From: Ichthyophis bannanicus
Lineage: Eukaryota > Chordata > Amphibia > Gymnophiona > Ichthyophiidae
Reading direction: 5' to 3'
Assembly (NCBI GenBank): GCA_033557465.1
Contig: CM066031.1
Location: 1,443,736,163 to 1,443,800,162, forward strand
Length of the DNA: 64,000 nt
The translations under genes and the position numbers were made by a program. Below, one piece after another: positions 53,524-63,290 of this stretch; position 1 is the first letter of the stretch; the number at the start of each line of letters is the position of its first letter. The notes under the pieces are model-generated. The model was given only the letters and a program-made list of their open reading frames with translations, had not been told where the DNA came from and made no database searches.

Positions 53524-54320
53524 CCTAGTTTACTAGGGTCATAAGAGAAGAAAAGCTGGGAAGCTCTCCGATGTCCCCGCGTACGCTCCAGGTAGAAGGC
53601 GAGTTCCCTCTTACAGTCCAGGGTATGTAGAACCGCTTCTGCCCTGCTGGTATGTGGCCTGGGGTAGAAGGTTGGAAGAACCACCTCTTGGTTGAGGTGA
53701 AACGAGGAAACCACTTTTGGAAGAAACTTCGGGTGAGTACGTAGGACCACCCTGTTTTTATAAAACCGTGTATACGGCCTATCCGATACTAAAGCCTGCA
53801 GCACACTCACCCGTCGAGCAGACGTGAGCGCCACCAGAAAAAGTGCTTTCCAGGAAAGGAAACGTAGGTGACAGGTGGCCATTGGTTCAAAAGGTGGGCA
53901 AGTAAGGCGCTGCAAGACCACATTTAAGTCCCACTCTGTAGCCGGTGGGCGAATTGGAGGCTTCAAGAGGAGGAGGCCTCTGAGGAATCGGGATACCAAA
54001 GGGTGAGCTGAAAGAGGTTGCCCATCCACTGGAGAGTGGTGAGCTGATAGCGCACTCAGGTGGACCCTGACAGAGTTAGACTTGAGGCCTAACTCTGAGA
54101 GGTGGAGCAAGTACTGCAATACCTGAGGTACTTGACAAGTGAACGGGTCCTCCTTATTCTGGGTACACCACCCTTCAAACCTATGCCACTTGAACGCGTA
54201 GGATTTTCTAGTGGATTGCCTCCTAGAGGCCAGCAACACCTCCTCAACCTCTTTAGGAAGGAGTAGAGGAGCAAGTACTACCCTCTCTGCAGCCAGGCCA
54301 TTAAGTTGAGGGATCTGAGA

Positions 54321-56338
54321 TTAGGGTGTAGCAAGGAACCCTGTTCCTGGGTCAAGAGGTCGGGCTGCACCCCCCAGAGGGAGTGGAGTTTCGACCGTCA
54401 GTTGAAGGAGAAGAGGGAACCAAGGTTGTCTGGGCCACCTGGGTGCTATCAGGATGACCGAGGCCTTGTCCCGAAGAATCTTGAACAAAGTGCGTGCCAC
54501 CAGGGGCATGGGTGGGAACACATAGAGACGGCCCTGTGCCCATGAGATCAGGAAAGCATCCACTGCCACGCTCAGCCGATGCGGCTGCCTCGAGCAGAAC
54601 CGGGACAACTGATGGTTTTCCGGGCTGGCAAAGAGATCCATAGATGGGAGACCCCTAATGGTTGAAGATCCGCTGGGCTACATCCCGGTTCAGTTGCCAC
54701 ACATGAGGCTGAAGAATCCTGCTCAACTTGTCGGCCAGGAGGTTCTCCTGACTGGGCAGATAAACTGCCCTTAGGGACATGTGATGTGCCACTGCAAAAG
54801 AGCAGAGATCCAGAGTTTCCTGGCATAGGATGCAAGATCCTGTGCCCCCCTGTTTGTTGATGTAGAACATCGCTAACTGATTGTCTGTCTGTATCAGCAC
54901 CGACTGATGTGCAAGAAGATGACAGAAGGCTTGAAGAGCTGGTGGATGACTCGAAGCTCTAGAAGATTGATCTAAAGTGCGGCCTCTTGCGAGGACCACA
55001 GACCCTGAGTGCATGAACCCTGGCAATGGGCACCCCAGCCTAGCAAGAAGGCATCTGTCGTCAGCACTCTGGTGTGAGAGGGAGGTTGGAATGGTACTCC
55101 CTGAAGCAAGTTGGGAGGGTGAAACCACCATTGCAAGGCTGTCACCAGTAGCTTGGAAATCGCTACTCTGTCTCTGAGGCGGCCAGTGGCTTGGGTCCAC
55201 TGGTCTCTGAGGCTCCATTGAGCTGTGCGCATGTGGAAGCGAGCATATAGAGTCACATGCACCGTGGAGGCCATGTGGCCCAGGAGGCAGAGGATGACCC
55301 TGGCGGAGACTTGAGGTTTGTGCTGGACCTGCTGTACCAAGTCCAGCAACTGCCTCGCTCTGTCCAGCGGTAGGTACGCCCGTGCCTGAAGTGTGTCAAG
55401 TCTTGCCCCTATGAACTCCAAGTTCTGAGTGGGGAGTAAAGTGGACTTTTCATGATTGATAACAAACCCTAGGTGCTGGAGCAGGGTGACTGTGCGAGCA
55501 GTGGCCTGCTGTGCCTCCTGTGCCGACTGGCCCCTGATGAGTCAGTCGCCAGGTATGGAAAGACGAAGATTCCCTGGCTTCTGAGGAAGGCTGCCACCAC
55601 TACTAGGCATTTGGTAAATACTCTGGGAGCGGAAGCTAGACCAAACGGAAGCACCTTGTACTGGAAGTGGTCTCCTCCGACCACAAACCTGAGGTATTGT
55701 ATGTGGTCTGGATGTATGAGGATGTGAGTATAAGCATCCTTTAAATCTAAGGAGCATAGCCAGTCTCTCTGGTGGAGGTAAGGCAGCAGGATCCCAAGGG
55801 AAAGCATCTTGAACTTTTCCCTCACCAGGAACTTGTTTAGATTTCGCAAGTCCAGGATGGGGCGAAGGCCTCCTTTTTTTTTTGGTATGAGGAAATACCT
55901 GGAGTAGAAGCCTTGCCCCTGCAGGTGGTGGGGCAATGGTTCCACTGCCTGATCCTTTAGCAGACCTGCCAACTCCTGGAGGAGGAGGTTCCTGTGAAAA
56001 GGGGGTCTGAGAGGCTCTCCTGGGAAAAAGGAAGTGGGCACCTGGTGGAAGTGAACTAAGTAGCCCTGCTGGACTACTTGCCGAACCCAGGCGTCAGTAG
56101 TAATGGCTGGCCACCTGTGAGTGTACAGGGCCAGCCTTCCTCCTGTGCAGGGCCAAACCACTGGTGGGAGAGGAGTTATGCACTGGGAGTCAAAAAACCA
56201 CTCCTGGCTGGGTAGGAGCCGGAGCTGGAGGCTTAGGGGTCTTTGGTTTATGTGGGCCATGTCCCTGTCCCCTGGCCTGCCGCCCCTGTTGGGGAGCTGG
56301 GGCGGCCTGGTAAGTGGGGTAGTTTCTGTAAGCCGCAC
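54321..56338 (-). pseudogene. DIRS-H reverse transcriptase / RNase H / downstream domain
   Basis: The frame 55469-56338 carries TRYF-like SRYFLIPKKKGGLRPILDLR, CSLDLKDAYTHILIHPDHIQ (first catalytic Asp) and KVLPFGLASAPRVFTKC. At the YLDD box (about 55550) a 1-base deletion shifts the frame, so it reads FPYLATDS. RNase H pieces follow: LTTDAFLLGWGAH, VLIQTDNQLAMFYINKQGG and LLADKLSRIL (54655-55421). A block with MDLFASPENHQLSRFCSR, YVFPPMPLVARTLFKI and LIAPRWPRQPWFPLLL (54321-54641) comes last. That segment occupies the place where DIRS elements carry a DAM-like methyltransferase domain; the assignment is tentative. Confidence 0.85.
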
Positions 56339-58834
56339 CCTTCCTCGGGAAAAAGGGCTTTTTCCCCGAGGCCTTCTTCTTGTCAGAAGGTGCAGATGTC
56401 TTCTTTGACAACCTTGAACGGGTCAAGTACTCGGACTTGAATTCTGCAGCTTTCTCAGTCATGGATTTGCCGAAGAGGTTGTCTCCTCGGCACGGGACAT
56501 CGACCAACTTGTCCTGAAACCATGGCTATAGGTCCGACGACATGAGCCAGGCCTGACGGCGTGCACCGATGCCGGCCGCGGCTAGTCGGGCTGAAGCCTC
56601 GAAGCCATCGTAAGCTGCTGGAGACATGAACTTGGAGCACTCTCTGATCCCCGTGGACAAGGCCTTGAAGCGCTGCAAGGACTCCTCGGACAGGCCAGAT
56701 GAGAACCCGGAAATCTCCTTTGCCAGGTCACGCAAGTACATGCCCATGTACAGCTGGTAAGTTTGGACACGGCATGACAGCATCGAGTCCTGGTAGCACT
56801 TTCTGCCGAGGGCATCCAGGTTCCGGGCCTCCCGGCCGGGAGGCACCAAGGAGTGCATTTTTTGGCTTTTAAGCCAGTGCATGGCCGATTCCACAACCAT
56901 GGAGTTGTGTGGCAGCTGCGCTTTCTGGAACCCAGGACTCTTGCGGACTCGATAGATGGAATCGACCCGCTTGCTGAGTACCGGCATCGAGGCCGGGGAC
57001 TCCCACATTCGGAGCATCAGCCGTTCCGACATCGGAGGCACTGGTACAGTAAGGGCCTCCTTTGGGGGAGAATCATACTGGAGGGTATCGAACTCTTTGG
57101 CTCGAGGCTCCTCCTCGGCATCCGCAGGGAATGCCAAAGCCTTGGCCATGTCCCTGACGAAGTCTGAGAACTGAGTGTCCTCCGAGGGGGACCTAGTCCG
57201 AGGCTCCGAACCCGGTGACTCCGATGGGATACACCGGGTCCGGAAGGCGTCTGGGGAGTCTTCCTCCTCTGTCTCCCACGCCGAGACCTCCAAGGAGGAC
57301 TCGATGGGCTCCGGCCTCGAGGGCTTCGGGCCCGACCGCCCCGACGCCGAGGGCACCGGCGTCGACGACCTCAGTCCTGAACGAGAGGTCAAGGGGGAAC
57401 TTGGCCAAGGATTGGCTTGAGATCTGATCGACTCAAGGATTGGCTCGGCCTCCGGCGTCGACTTAGACGTCGACGTCCCGGTGGTCGGGGCGGATGGACC
57501 AGCGAGACCGGCCATCAGTGCCCGCTGCAGCTCCATGAAGGCAGCCATGCTGCTCTCCAGGGCCGCCAACCTGAGACCGAGCTCAGAAGGCACCTCAGCT
57601 CCTGTCTTGGGCCGGCTCTCCCGGAGGAGAGTCCACAAGGACAACAGAAGTTACCTTGTCCAATGCCTCTGGCTCCCTGCAAGGTTGTTTAGCCGGCTGC
57701 TCCGACTCTGAGGACCCAGGGTGGAGGTCTGGGCTCCGCGGCCTGGAACCCGAGGGCCCAAGCCGATCAGAGGCATCCAGTGACGCCGCCCTCATGAGTT
57801 TCTTTTTTCTCCGGTGTTTCCTGGAGGGAGACCCCCGCTCAGAAGACCCACGACGGTGCTCGGGCTCCGATTCCCGAGATGTCGAGGCTTCTGACGAGGT
57901 CCGGGTCTGGCCGGAGGTGGAATCGGAAATAATCCTGTCACGCTGCTGCTGCCTGCCCCTCAAAGACTTCAAAGACAGCTTACCACATGGCCCACAGACC
58001 ACCAGGTCATGGTCGGGGCCGAGGCAACGGAGGCAGCAGTCATATTACAAGGTCTTCCCCAATCTACATTAAACCCGCTTCAGCTAGCCATGAACGCGGC
58101 AGCAAGAGTCATCCATGGAGTCTCCAGGTACGACCACGTTACGCCTCTGCTGATACAGTTGCATTGGCTTCCTATCCAAGCTAGAATAGTTTTCAAGACC
58201 TTGATAATCACTTTTAAAGCTGTCAATAATCTCACATCTGCATCCTTATCCTCCCTCATCCATAGCACATCTCCAAATAGAGCAAGGAGATCCATGGCTA
58301 TAAACTCCCTCAAAATCCCGAAGGAACTTACTATTTGCACTAAATCGACAGCCAACAGAGCCTTCAGTCTCAGTGCCCCAAAATGCTGGAATGCACTACC
58401 CCCTGATATCCGGGCTATTAGGAGCCTGACACAGTTTAGGAAAGCCCTCAAATGCCACCTCTTCAACAAGTACCTTATAGAACCCAATGGCGTCACCTAG
58501 AGCCCAATAACACCCACTGATACCAGTCCCAGATAAATCTTGGGTATATCAACAACTCACCAAGTGTGATATTCATTCCTATAGTGGGCTGGTGTTTTTC
58601 TATGTAACTTCTGTGTATATGATTCCATGTAGTATGTTTTGTAAATAGTTACCCCGGTTATCCAAGTTATTTATACCCTGTTACCTGTAAATTCATACGT
58701 GTTAAATGTACTGAGCATTTTGTTCCATGTGAACCGCGCTGATGAATAGTGCGGTATATAAGAGACTGTAAATAAATAAATAAATAAATAAACTTCTTAC
58801 ACCAATCACATTTCTTAAACCCGCTGGCAGCCAT
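56190..58834 (-). pseudogene. DIRS-H gag, split by an L2
   Basis: It starts at ATG 58834 (MAASGFKKCDWCKK) and is cut by the L2 at 58048-58792. It resumes with the second C-X2-C pair CLRCLGPDHDLVVCGPC and continues to 57595. A frame change near 57640 leads to the 372-codon frame 56526-57644 with SLEVSAWETEEEDS, FSDFVRDMAKALAFPADAEE and SPGFQKAQLPHNSMVVESAM. A break near 56520 precedes the basic C-terminus KKTSAPSDKKKASGKKPFFP (56190-56507). Confidence 0.85.
58048..58792 (+). mobile_element. L2-like LINE 3' end in DIRS-H gag
   Basis: The open frame to 58500 has NPLQLAMNAAARVIHGVSRY, HVTPLLIQLHWLPIQARIVF and FSLSAPKCWNALPPDIRAIR. The tail 58720-58792 has GTGAACCGCGCTGATG, GTGCGGTATATAAGAGACTG and TAAATAAATAAATAAATAAA. 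5' truncated. About 24 bases of gag between the two zinc-motif halves seem missing at the junction. Confidence 0.85.
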
Positions 58835-59239
58835 CGGGGGAAAAATGGCCCCTGCGAGTTCAAACAACCGGGCTGCCAGTGAAAACTAAAAAAAGCGCGA
58901 ACGCTAGTCATGAAGGACAAAAATGAAAAATAGGACCGGACTCGATACCGGTGTACTGAGCCGAGGGTGGGAAGGGGAACCGGTGTCGAACCGAGAAGCT
59001 GAAAAATCTAATGAACTTTTCTACTTTTTCCACGGTGGAAACAGGACCACGACCATTGGGCTCCGTGGAAAAAAGAAGACTGAGCAAGATGGCACCCTTG
59101 GGCAGGAAGGGGACTGCACATGCGCGATGCAATCCCAAAGGCTTTCTTTGAAAGCTGGGGAATTGCTCCGCACGACGGCTCCGTCGGTGCCGACGTCACC
59201 CATATGTGAGGACTGACTTCCTGCTTGTTACTGGAGAAA

Positions 59240-60038
59240 TGTGTTTATACAAATACTAAAGTAAGGTGATCCAAATGACTGTGGAAATTATCGCACAATT
59301 GCTCTGATCCCACATGCCAGCAAGATTCTACTGAAGATTATTCAGCAGAGACTACAACCATACCTGGAACGAGAACTACCTGAAGTGCAAGCGGGGTTCA
59401 GGAAAGGGCGAGGAACGAAAGACATCATTGCAGATGTGATTCTTGAAAAGACTAAAGAATACCAAAAGGATATCTATATGTGTTTTATTGACTATAGCAA
59501 GGCTTGTGACTGTGTAAACCATGAGAAACTCTGGGCCACATTAAGAAGCATGGGTATACCAGAACACCTGATTGTTCTCTTGTACAACCTTTACAATGAT
59601 CAAGAAGCAACAGTTCGAATGGAACAAGGAGAAACAGAATGGTTTAAAATCAACAAAGGTATACGACAAGGCTGCATACTTTCCCCCTATCTGTTTAATT
59701 TATATGCAGAACAAATCATCAGAGAAGCAGGACTGTATGAAGACAACAGAGGTGTGAAGATTGTTGGGAGACTCATCAACAACCTTCGCTATGCTGATGA
59801 TACCACATTACTGGCTGAAAGTGAAGACCATCTGAAACATTTGCTTCTCAAGATCAAGGAACATAGTCTTAAAATGGGCCTGCACCTTAATGTAAAGAAG
59901 ACAAAGATCCTGACAACTGGCAAAATCAATAAGTTCATCGTTGATAGAGAATAAATTGAAATAGTAGACAACTTTGGATCAACTATCAATAAAGACGCAA
60001 CAAGCAGTCAAGAAATCAGATGACGCATTGCTCTTGGC
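59240..60038 (+). pseudogene. RTE ORF2 piece 2 (RT palm)
   Basis: It begins with a GNYR-type block (stop in the KKGD motif near 59261), then EVQAGFRKGRGTKDIIADVI and FIDYSKACDCVNHEKLWATL, whose first catalytic Asp is present although the usual AFD reads ACD. Next are INKGIRQGCILSPYLFNLYA and LRYADDTTLLAESEDHLKHL with the Asp pair. The frame 59385-59954 is open for 189 codons and ends at a TAA in the palm/thumb region. The hAT-like element follows at 60039. Confidence 0.85.
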
Positions 60039-61019
60039 CAGGGCCGGATTTACCTTGAGTGAGGCCCTACGCCAACAAAAATTGTGGGCCCCCAGCAGGG
60101 GCGGCCCAAGGGGGGTGCGGGGCCTCATTTGCATAAATATTTGCATAATGTTACCATATACTAACTTTTAGTAAACGTGCCTCTTAATGAGTGTATGGAT
60201 AAAGAAAGACTAAAAGATTTCTACATTACTATAATCCAGTGCCAACCCATAGCAAACCCGCCGTATCCTAACAGCACTACCAGGACTCACAAAGCACCAT
60301 ACTCTACCAATCAAAAGGCAACACTGCAAATATTAAACCAATACATTTCAGAGAACAACAATACATGATCTACTGGGGAAAGAGAACAAGTGGCAATGTC
60401 AAATAGGAATTATATAAACAGAACACCTCAGCTCAGTTACACATGCAGAACATAGACCATCACCAAACAAGTAATCACAATTTAGAAACAGGAAGACAAT
60501 AATTAAACTGGGAATCCCAAAAGCCAAACTTGGAATGTACAACACTGTAGAAATAAAACTATACATTAATTTGCTCTTGTACTAAACAAAGCGCAGACGT
60601 TAATGATGCACATTTACCAGAGCTGACATATTCCAATTAATAAATTCAAAATAAAGAGATATTTTTCTACCTTTTGTGCATTTTTTTTCAGCTGCAATTG
60701 CTCCAGCCACTTTCTTCTGGTTTCTTCGTGTCTTCTGCTAACTCTCCATCGTCTGCTGTCCATTTGTCCTTTCTTCTCTCTTCTAGTTTTTTTCCATTCT
60801 CTCTCTACATCTGCTTTAACATACTAATCTTTCTCCTTTTGCTCTTTCCTCATTCCTATTTCATCCACTCAAATTTTACCCCTCCATCCTCAATCCCCAC
60901 TTACTCTCCCAATACCCGGCCAATTGTAGATTTTTTATCCCTCCCACACAAAATATTTTTCCCTTCTCCATTTTACTCTTCCAGCCCCATCCCATTCTAA
61001 TCCTCCCCCAACATCAGCT

Positions 61020-61930
61020 CCCTTCTAGTTCCAGCCTCACCCAGCATCCATTCCCTTCTAGTCCCTGCATCAGCCCATTTCCAGTCCTAGCCACCCATCA
61101 GCCCACTTCCAGTCCTAACCCCCCATCACCCCATTTTCAGTTTAAGTCCCACCTATAACCCATTACCAGTCCTAACCCCCCATCAGCCCACTTCCAGTCC
61201 TAACCCCATTAGCCCACCTCCAGTCTTAACCCCCCAGCCCATTTCCAGTCCTAGCCCCCCCATAGCCCATTACCAGACAGCCCCCATCAGCCCACAGCCC
61301 ATTATCAGTCTTAACCCCCCTCATAGCCCATTACCAGTTCTAACCCCCCCCAACAGCCCACAGCCCATTATCAGTCTTAACCCCCCCCATAGCCCATTAC
61401 ATTCTAACCCCCACCAACAGCCCACAGCACATTATCAGTCCTAACCCCCCCAAAGCCCATTACCAGTTCTAACCCCCCCAACAGCCCACAGCCCCTTACC
61501 AGTCCTAACCCCATCAGCCCACCTCCAGTCTTAACCCCCCAGCCCATTTCCAGTCCTAGCCCCCCCATAGCCCATTACCAGACAGCCCACATCAGCCCAC
61601 AGCCCATTATCAGTCTTAACCCCCTCATAGCCCATTACCAGTTCTAACCCCCCCCAACAGCCCACAGCCCATTATCATTCTTAACCCCCCCCAAAGCCCA
61701 TTACCAGTTCTAACCCCCCCAACAGCCCCCAGCCCATTACCAGTCCTAACCCCATCAGCCCACCTCCAGTCTTAACACCCCCAGCCCATTTCCAGTCCTA
61801 GCCCCCCCATAGCCCATTACCAGACAGCCCCCATCAGCCCACAGCCCATTATCAGTCTTAACCCCCCCCATAGCCCATTACCAGTCCTAACCCCCCCAGC
61901 CCATTTCCAGTCCTACCCCCCCCCCCCATC
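61020..61930. repeat. C-rich tandem array with higher-order periodicity
   Basis: Short units of the type AGCCCATTACCAGTCCTAAC followed by CCCCCC recur dozens of times. Larger blocks repeat too: ACCAGACAGCCC occurs near 61272, 61575 and 61820, and CAGCCCACCTCCAGTCTTA near 61210, 61514 and 61756. This gives higher-order periods of about 303 and 243 bases. The minus strand is G-run rich. Confidence 0.8.
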
Positions 61931-61981
61931 GGCTCAAGTAAAATGAAATTTTAAAAAAGCAAAACCGCTGGCTGCTACCAA

Positions 61982-62222
61982 GGCCGCGGCAGCATGGACG
62001 GTCCCGCGGGGCCCCCTCTGCCCTGCCGAATCCCTCCCTCCGCGACGGCTTTGAGAGGCGCGAAGGGAGAGTGTCTCCCTCGCGTCTCTGTTAAGCCCGC
62101 AGGGGCTGATGGAGACGCGAGGGAGACACTCTCATTTGCGCCTCTCAAAGCCGGCATGGAGGGGCTCAGCCGGGGATTCGGCAGGGCAGAGGGGGCCCCG
62201 CGGGACCGTCCATGCTGCCGCG
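61982..62222. repeat. GC-rich palindrome in the hAT-like element
   Basis: Arms 61982-62095 and 62108-62222 are inverted copies of about 114 bases (GCCGCGGCAGCATGGACGGT against ACCGTCCATGCTGCCGCGG; GAGAGTGTCTCCCTCGCGTC against GACGCGAGGGAGACACTCTC). Open frames on both strands reflect the symmetry and are not genes. Confidence 0.85.
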
Positions 62223-62326
62223 GGAACGTCCATGCTGCCACGGCAGCTTTTTGTGGGCCCTTGCCAGCTGTGGGCCCTACGCCATGCCGTACATGGCGTA
62301 TAGGTAAATCCGGCCCTGCTCTTGGC

Positions 62327-62850
62327 AGATTGACTATGAAGGACCTAGATAAGATTTTCAACAGCAGAGATGTCTCACTCCATACTTAAAGATTCAACTT
62401 GTTCAAGTCATGGTATTTTCAATAATGTCATAATGATGCGAATGTTGGACAGTGAAAAAGATAGACAGGAAGAAAAGTGATGCCTTTGAATTATGATGCT
62501 GGCGATGAATACTATGTATACCATGGACTGCCCGAAAAACAACCAGTCAGTACTAGAGAAGATCAAACCTAAGCTTTCTTTAGAAGCTCAGATGACAAGA
62601 CTTCGACTTTCATACTTTGGACATATCATACGAACAGAGAGATCATTAGAGGAAGACATCATGCTTGGCAAGGTAGAAGGTCAACGCAAAAGAGGAAGGT
62701 CTGCAATGAGATGGATCAATACAATAACAGCAGTTATGGGTGCCAGTCTGTCAACAATGAGCCGCCTGACTGAAGACCGAACACAGTTTAGGACAACTAT
62801 CCAGAGGGTCATAATGAGTCGACACCGACTCGACAGCACTTATCAACAGC
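62327..62850 (+). pseudogene. RTE ORF2 piece 3 (C-terminus)
   Basis: Short stretches such as LTMKDLDKIFNSRDVSLHT resume in frame after the hAT-like element. A later frame (62493-62870) has EAQMTRLRLSYFGHIIRTER, LGKVEGQRKRGRSAMRWINT and the terminal MSRHRLDST. These are the typical RTE/BovB C-terminal blocks (YFGH...R.RGR...W). A frame change lies between them near 62400-62490. Confidence 0.8.
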
Positions 62851-62860
62851 AAAGCTTAGT

Positions 62861-63058
62861 GGAGGAGTAGCCTAGTACCCAGAAGATCAAGGATTCAATT
62901 CCCACTGGCACTCCTTGTGACCTTGAACAAGTCACTTTACCCTCCATTGCCTCGGAAGAAAAGGCCTGGCAATCTACTTCTGGTGATACACTGCCAAGAA
63001 ACTCAGGGGCAGCTGGGTTGCCAGGAGTCAGCACTGACTTGACAGCACTAAAAAAAAA
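62861..63058 (+). mobile_element. tRNA-headed SINE with RTE-type tail
   Basis: Head GGAGGAGTAGCCTAGTA and box B-like GATTCAATTCC are followed by AACAAGTCACTTTACCCTCC. The 3' part GGCCTGGCAATCTACTTCTG and GAGTCAGCACTGACTTGACA resembles the RTE end at 62815-62840 rather than the L2 tail. It ends in poly(A). A perfect 10-base duplication AAAGCTTAGT flanks it (62851-62860, 63059-63068). Confidence 0.85.
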
Positions 63059-63068
63059 AAAGCTTAGT

Positions 63069-63137
63069 AGTTTGTATGTAAGGGCAGACTAGATAGGCCA
63101 TTTGATGTTTATCTTCCATCATTTTTCTATGTTTCTA
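63069..63137 (+). mobile_element. CR1 family b tail, right part of the split copy
   Basis: AGGGCAGACTAGATAGGCC and TTTTTCTATGTTTCTATG complete the CR1 that breaks off at 46601. Confidence 0.75.
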
Positions 63138-63290
63138 TGAGAGAAACAGAATGAAAACTATGGTATATGAGAGAGACTAAATGAAGGCTGGGTGGAATAT
63201 GAAAGAGAGAGACTAGGTGAAAGCTGGTGGGGGGGGGGGGGTGGATGAAAGAGAGAGAGACTGGTGAGGGCCCAGGCCATGGTGATGTGA
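63138..63290. repeat. GA-rich tandem repeat, right part of outermost host
   Basis: GAGAGAGACTAGGTGAAAGCTGG-type units and a run of about 14 G near 63228-63241 continue the array left at 46390. Confidence 0.55.

Larger units (their letters stand above)
47652..54239 (-). pseudogene. DIRS-H tyrosine recombinase, split by DIRS-G
   Basis: The N-terminal two thirds (53524-54239) is open, with RRQSTRKSYAFKWHRFEGWC, LGLKSNSVRVHLSALSAHHS, and the first catalytic Arg in LTSARRVSVLQALVSD. It runs to the DIRS-G boundary in the middle of D-P-S-K-L-G. The C-terminal third resumes at 47929 with VSKRTLSTWVADCI, HSVRAKAASVAN (H-x-x-R) and AHYCLEIESRRDSVFGQAVL with the Tyr, ending at a TAG near 47652. One in-frame TGA lies just before the H-x-x-R motif. 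Apart from that and the insertion, it looks well preserved. Confidence 0.85.
47161..59239 (-). mobile_element. DIRS-H, full-length DIRS element hosting DIRS-G and an L2
   Basis: Termini are GCGTAGTTACTCACCTGTAA (47161) and TTACTGGAGAAA (59239). The ICR is at 47406-47505. Without DIRS-G (47930-53523) and the L2 (58048-58792) its length is about 5.74 kb. Order on the minus strand is gag, RT/RNase H, recombinase. The low-coordinate terminus lacks about 20 bases that its own ICR still predicts. It interrupts the RTE with no target duplication. Confidence 0.92.
60039..62318 (+). mobile_element. hAT-like nonautonomous element with tandem array and palindrome
   Basis: Terminal inverted repeats CAGGGCCGGATTTACCT (60039) and its complement ending 62318 are flanked by a perfect 8-base duplication CTCTTGGC (60031-60038 and 62319-62326). 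It sits in RTE coding sequence that continues in frame once the element and one copy are removed. Inside are a unique part (60160-60700), a C-rich tandem array (61020-61930) and a palindrome (61982-62222). There is no transposase frame. The 8-bp duplication and CAGGG ends identify the hAT superfamily. Confidence 0.85.
46602..62850 (+). mobile_element. RTE (BovB-type) LINE in three pieces
   Basis: Pieces are 46602-47160, 59240-60038 and 62327-62850. They carry successive parts of one ORF2: linker, RT fingers and palm, then the C-terminal region. DIRS-H sits in the first gap and a hAT-like element in the second. The possible target duplication AAAGC (46597-46601 / 62851-62855) marks insertion into the CR1. 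The 3' end GAGTCGACACCGACTCGACA is typical of RTE/BovB tails. 5' truncated, as most LINE copies are. Confidence 0.85.

Noticed and set aside
61020..61930. Regular spaced repeats as a CRISPR array
   Set aside because: Units are contiguous variants without distinct spacers, inside a eukaryotic transposon.
61975..62389. Overlapping open frames of about 130 codons on both strands
   Set aside because: They are produced by a GC-rich palindrome plus the end of the RTE, and mirror each other because of the symmetry.
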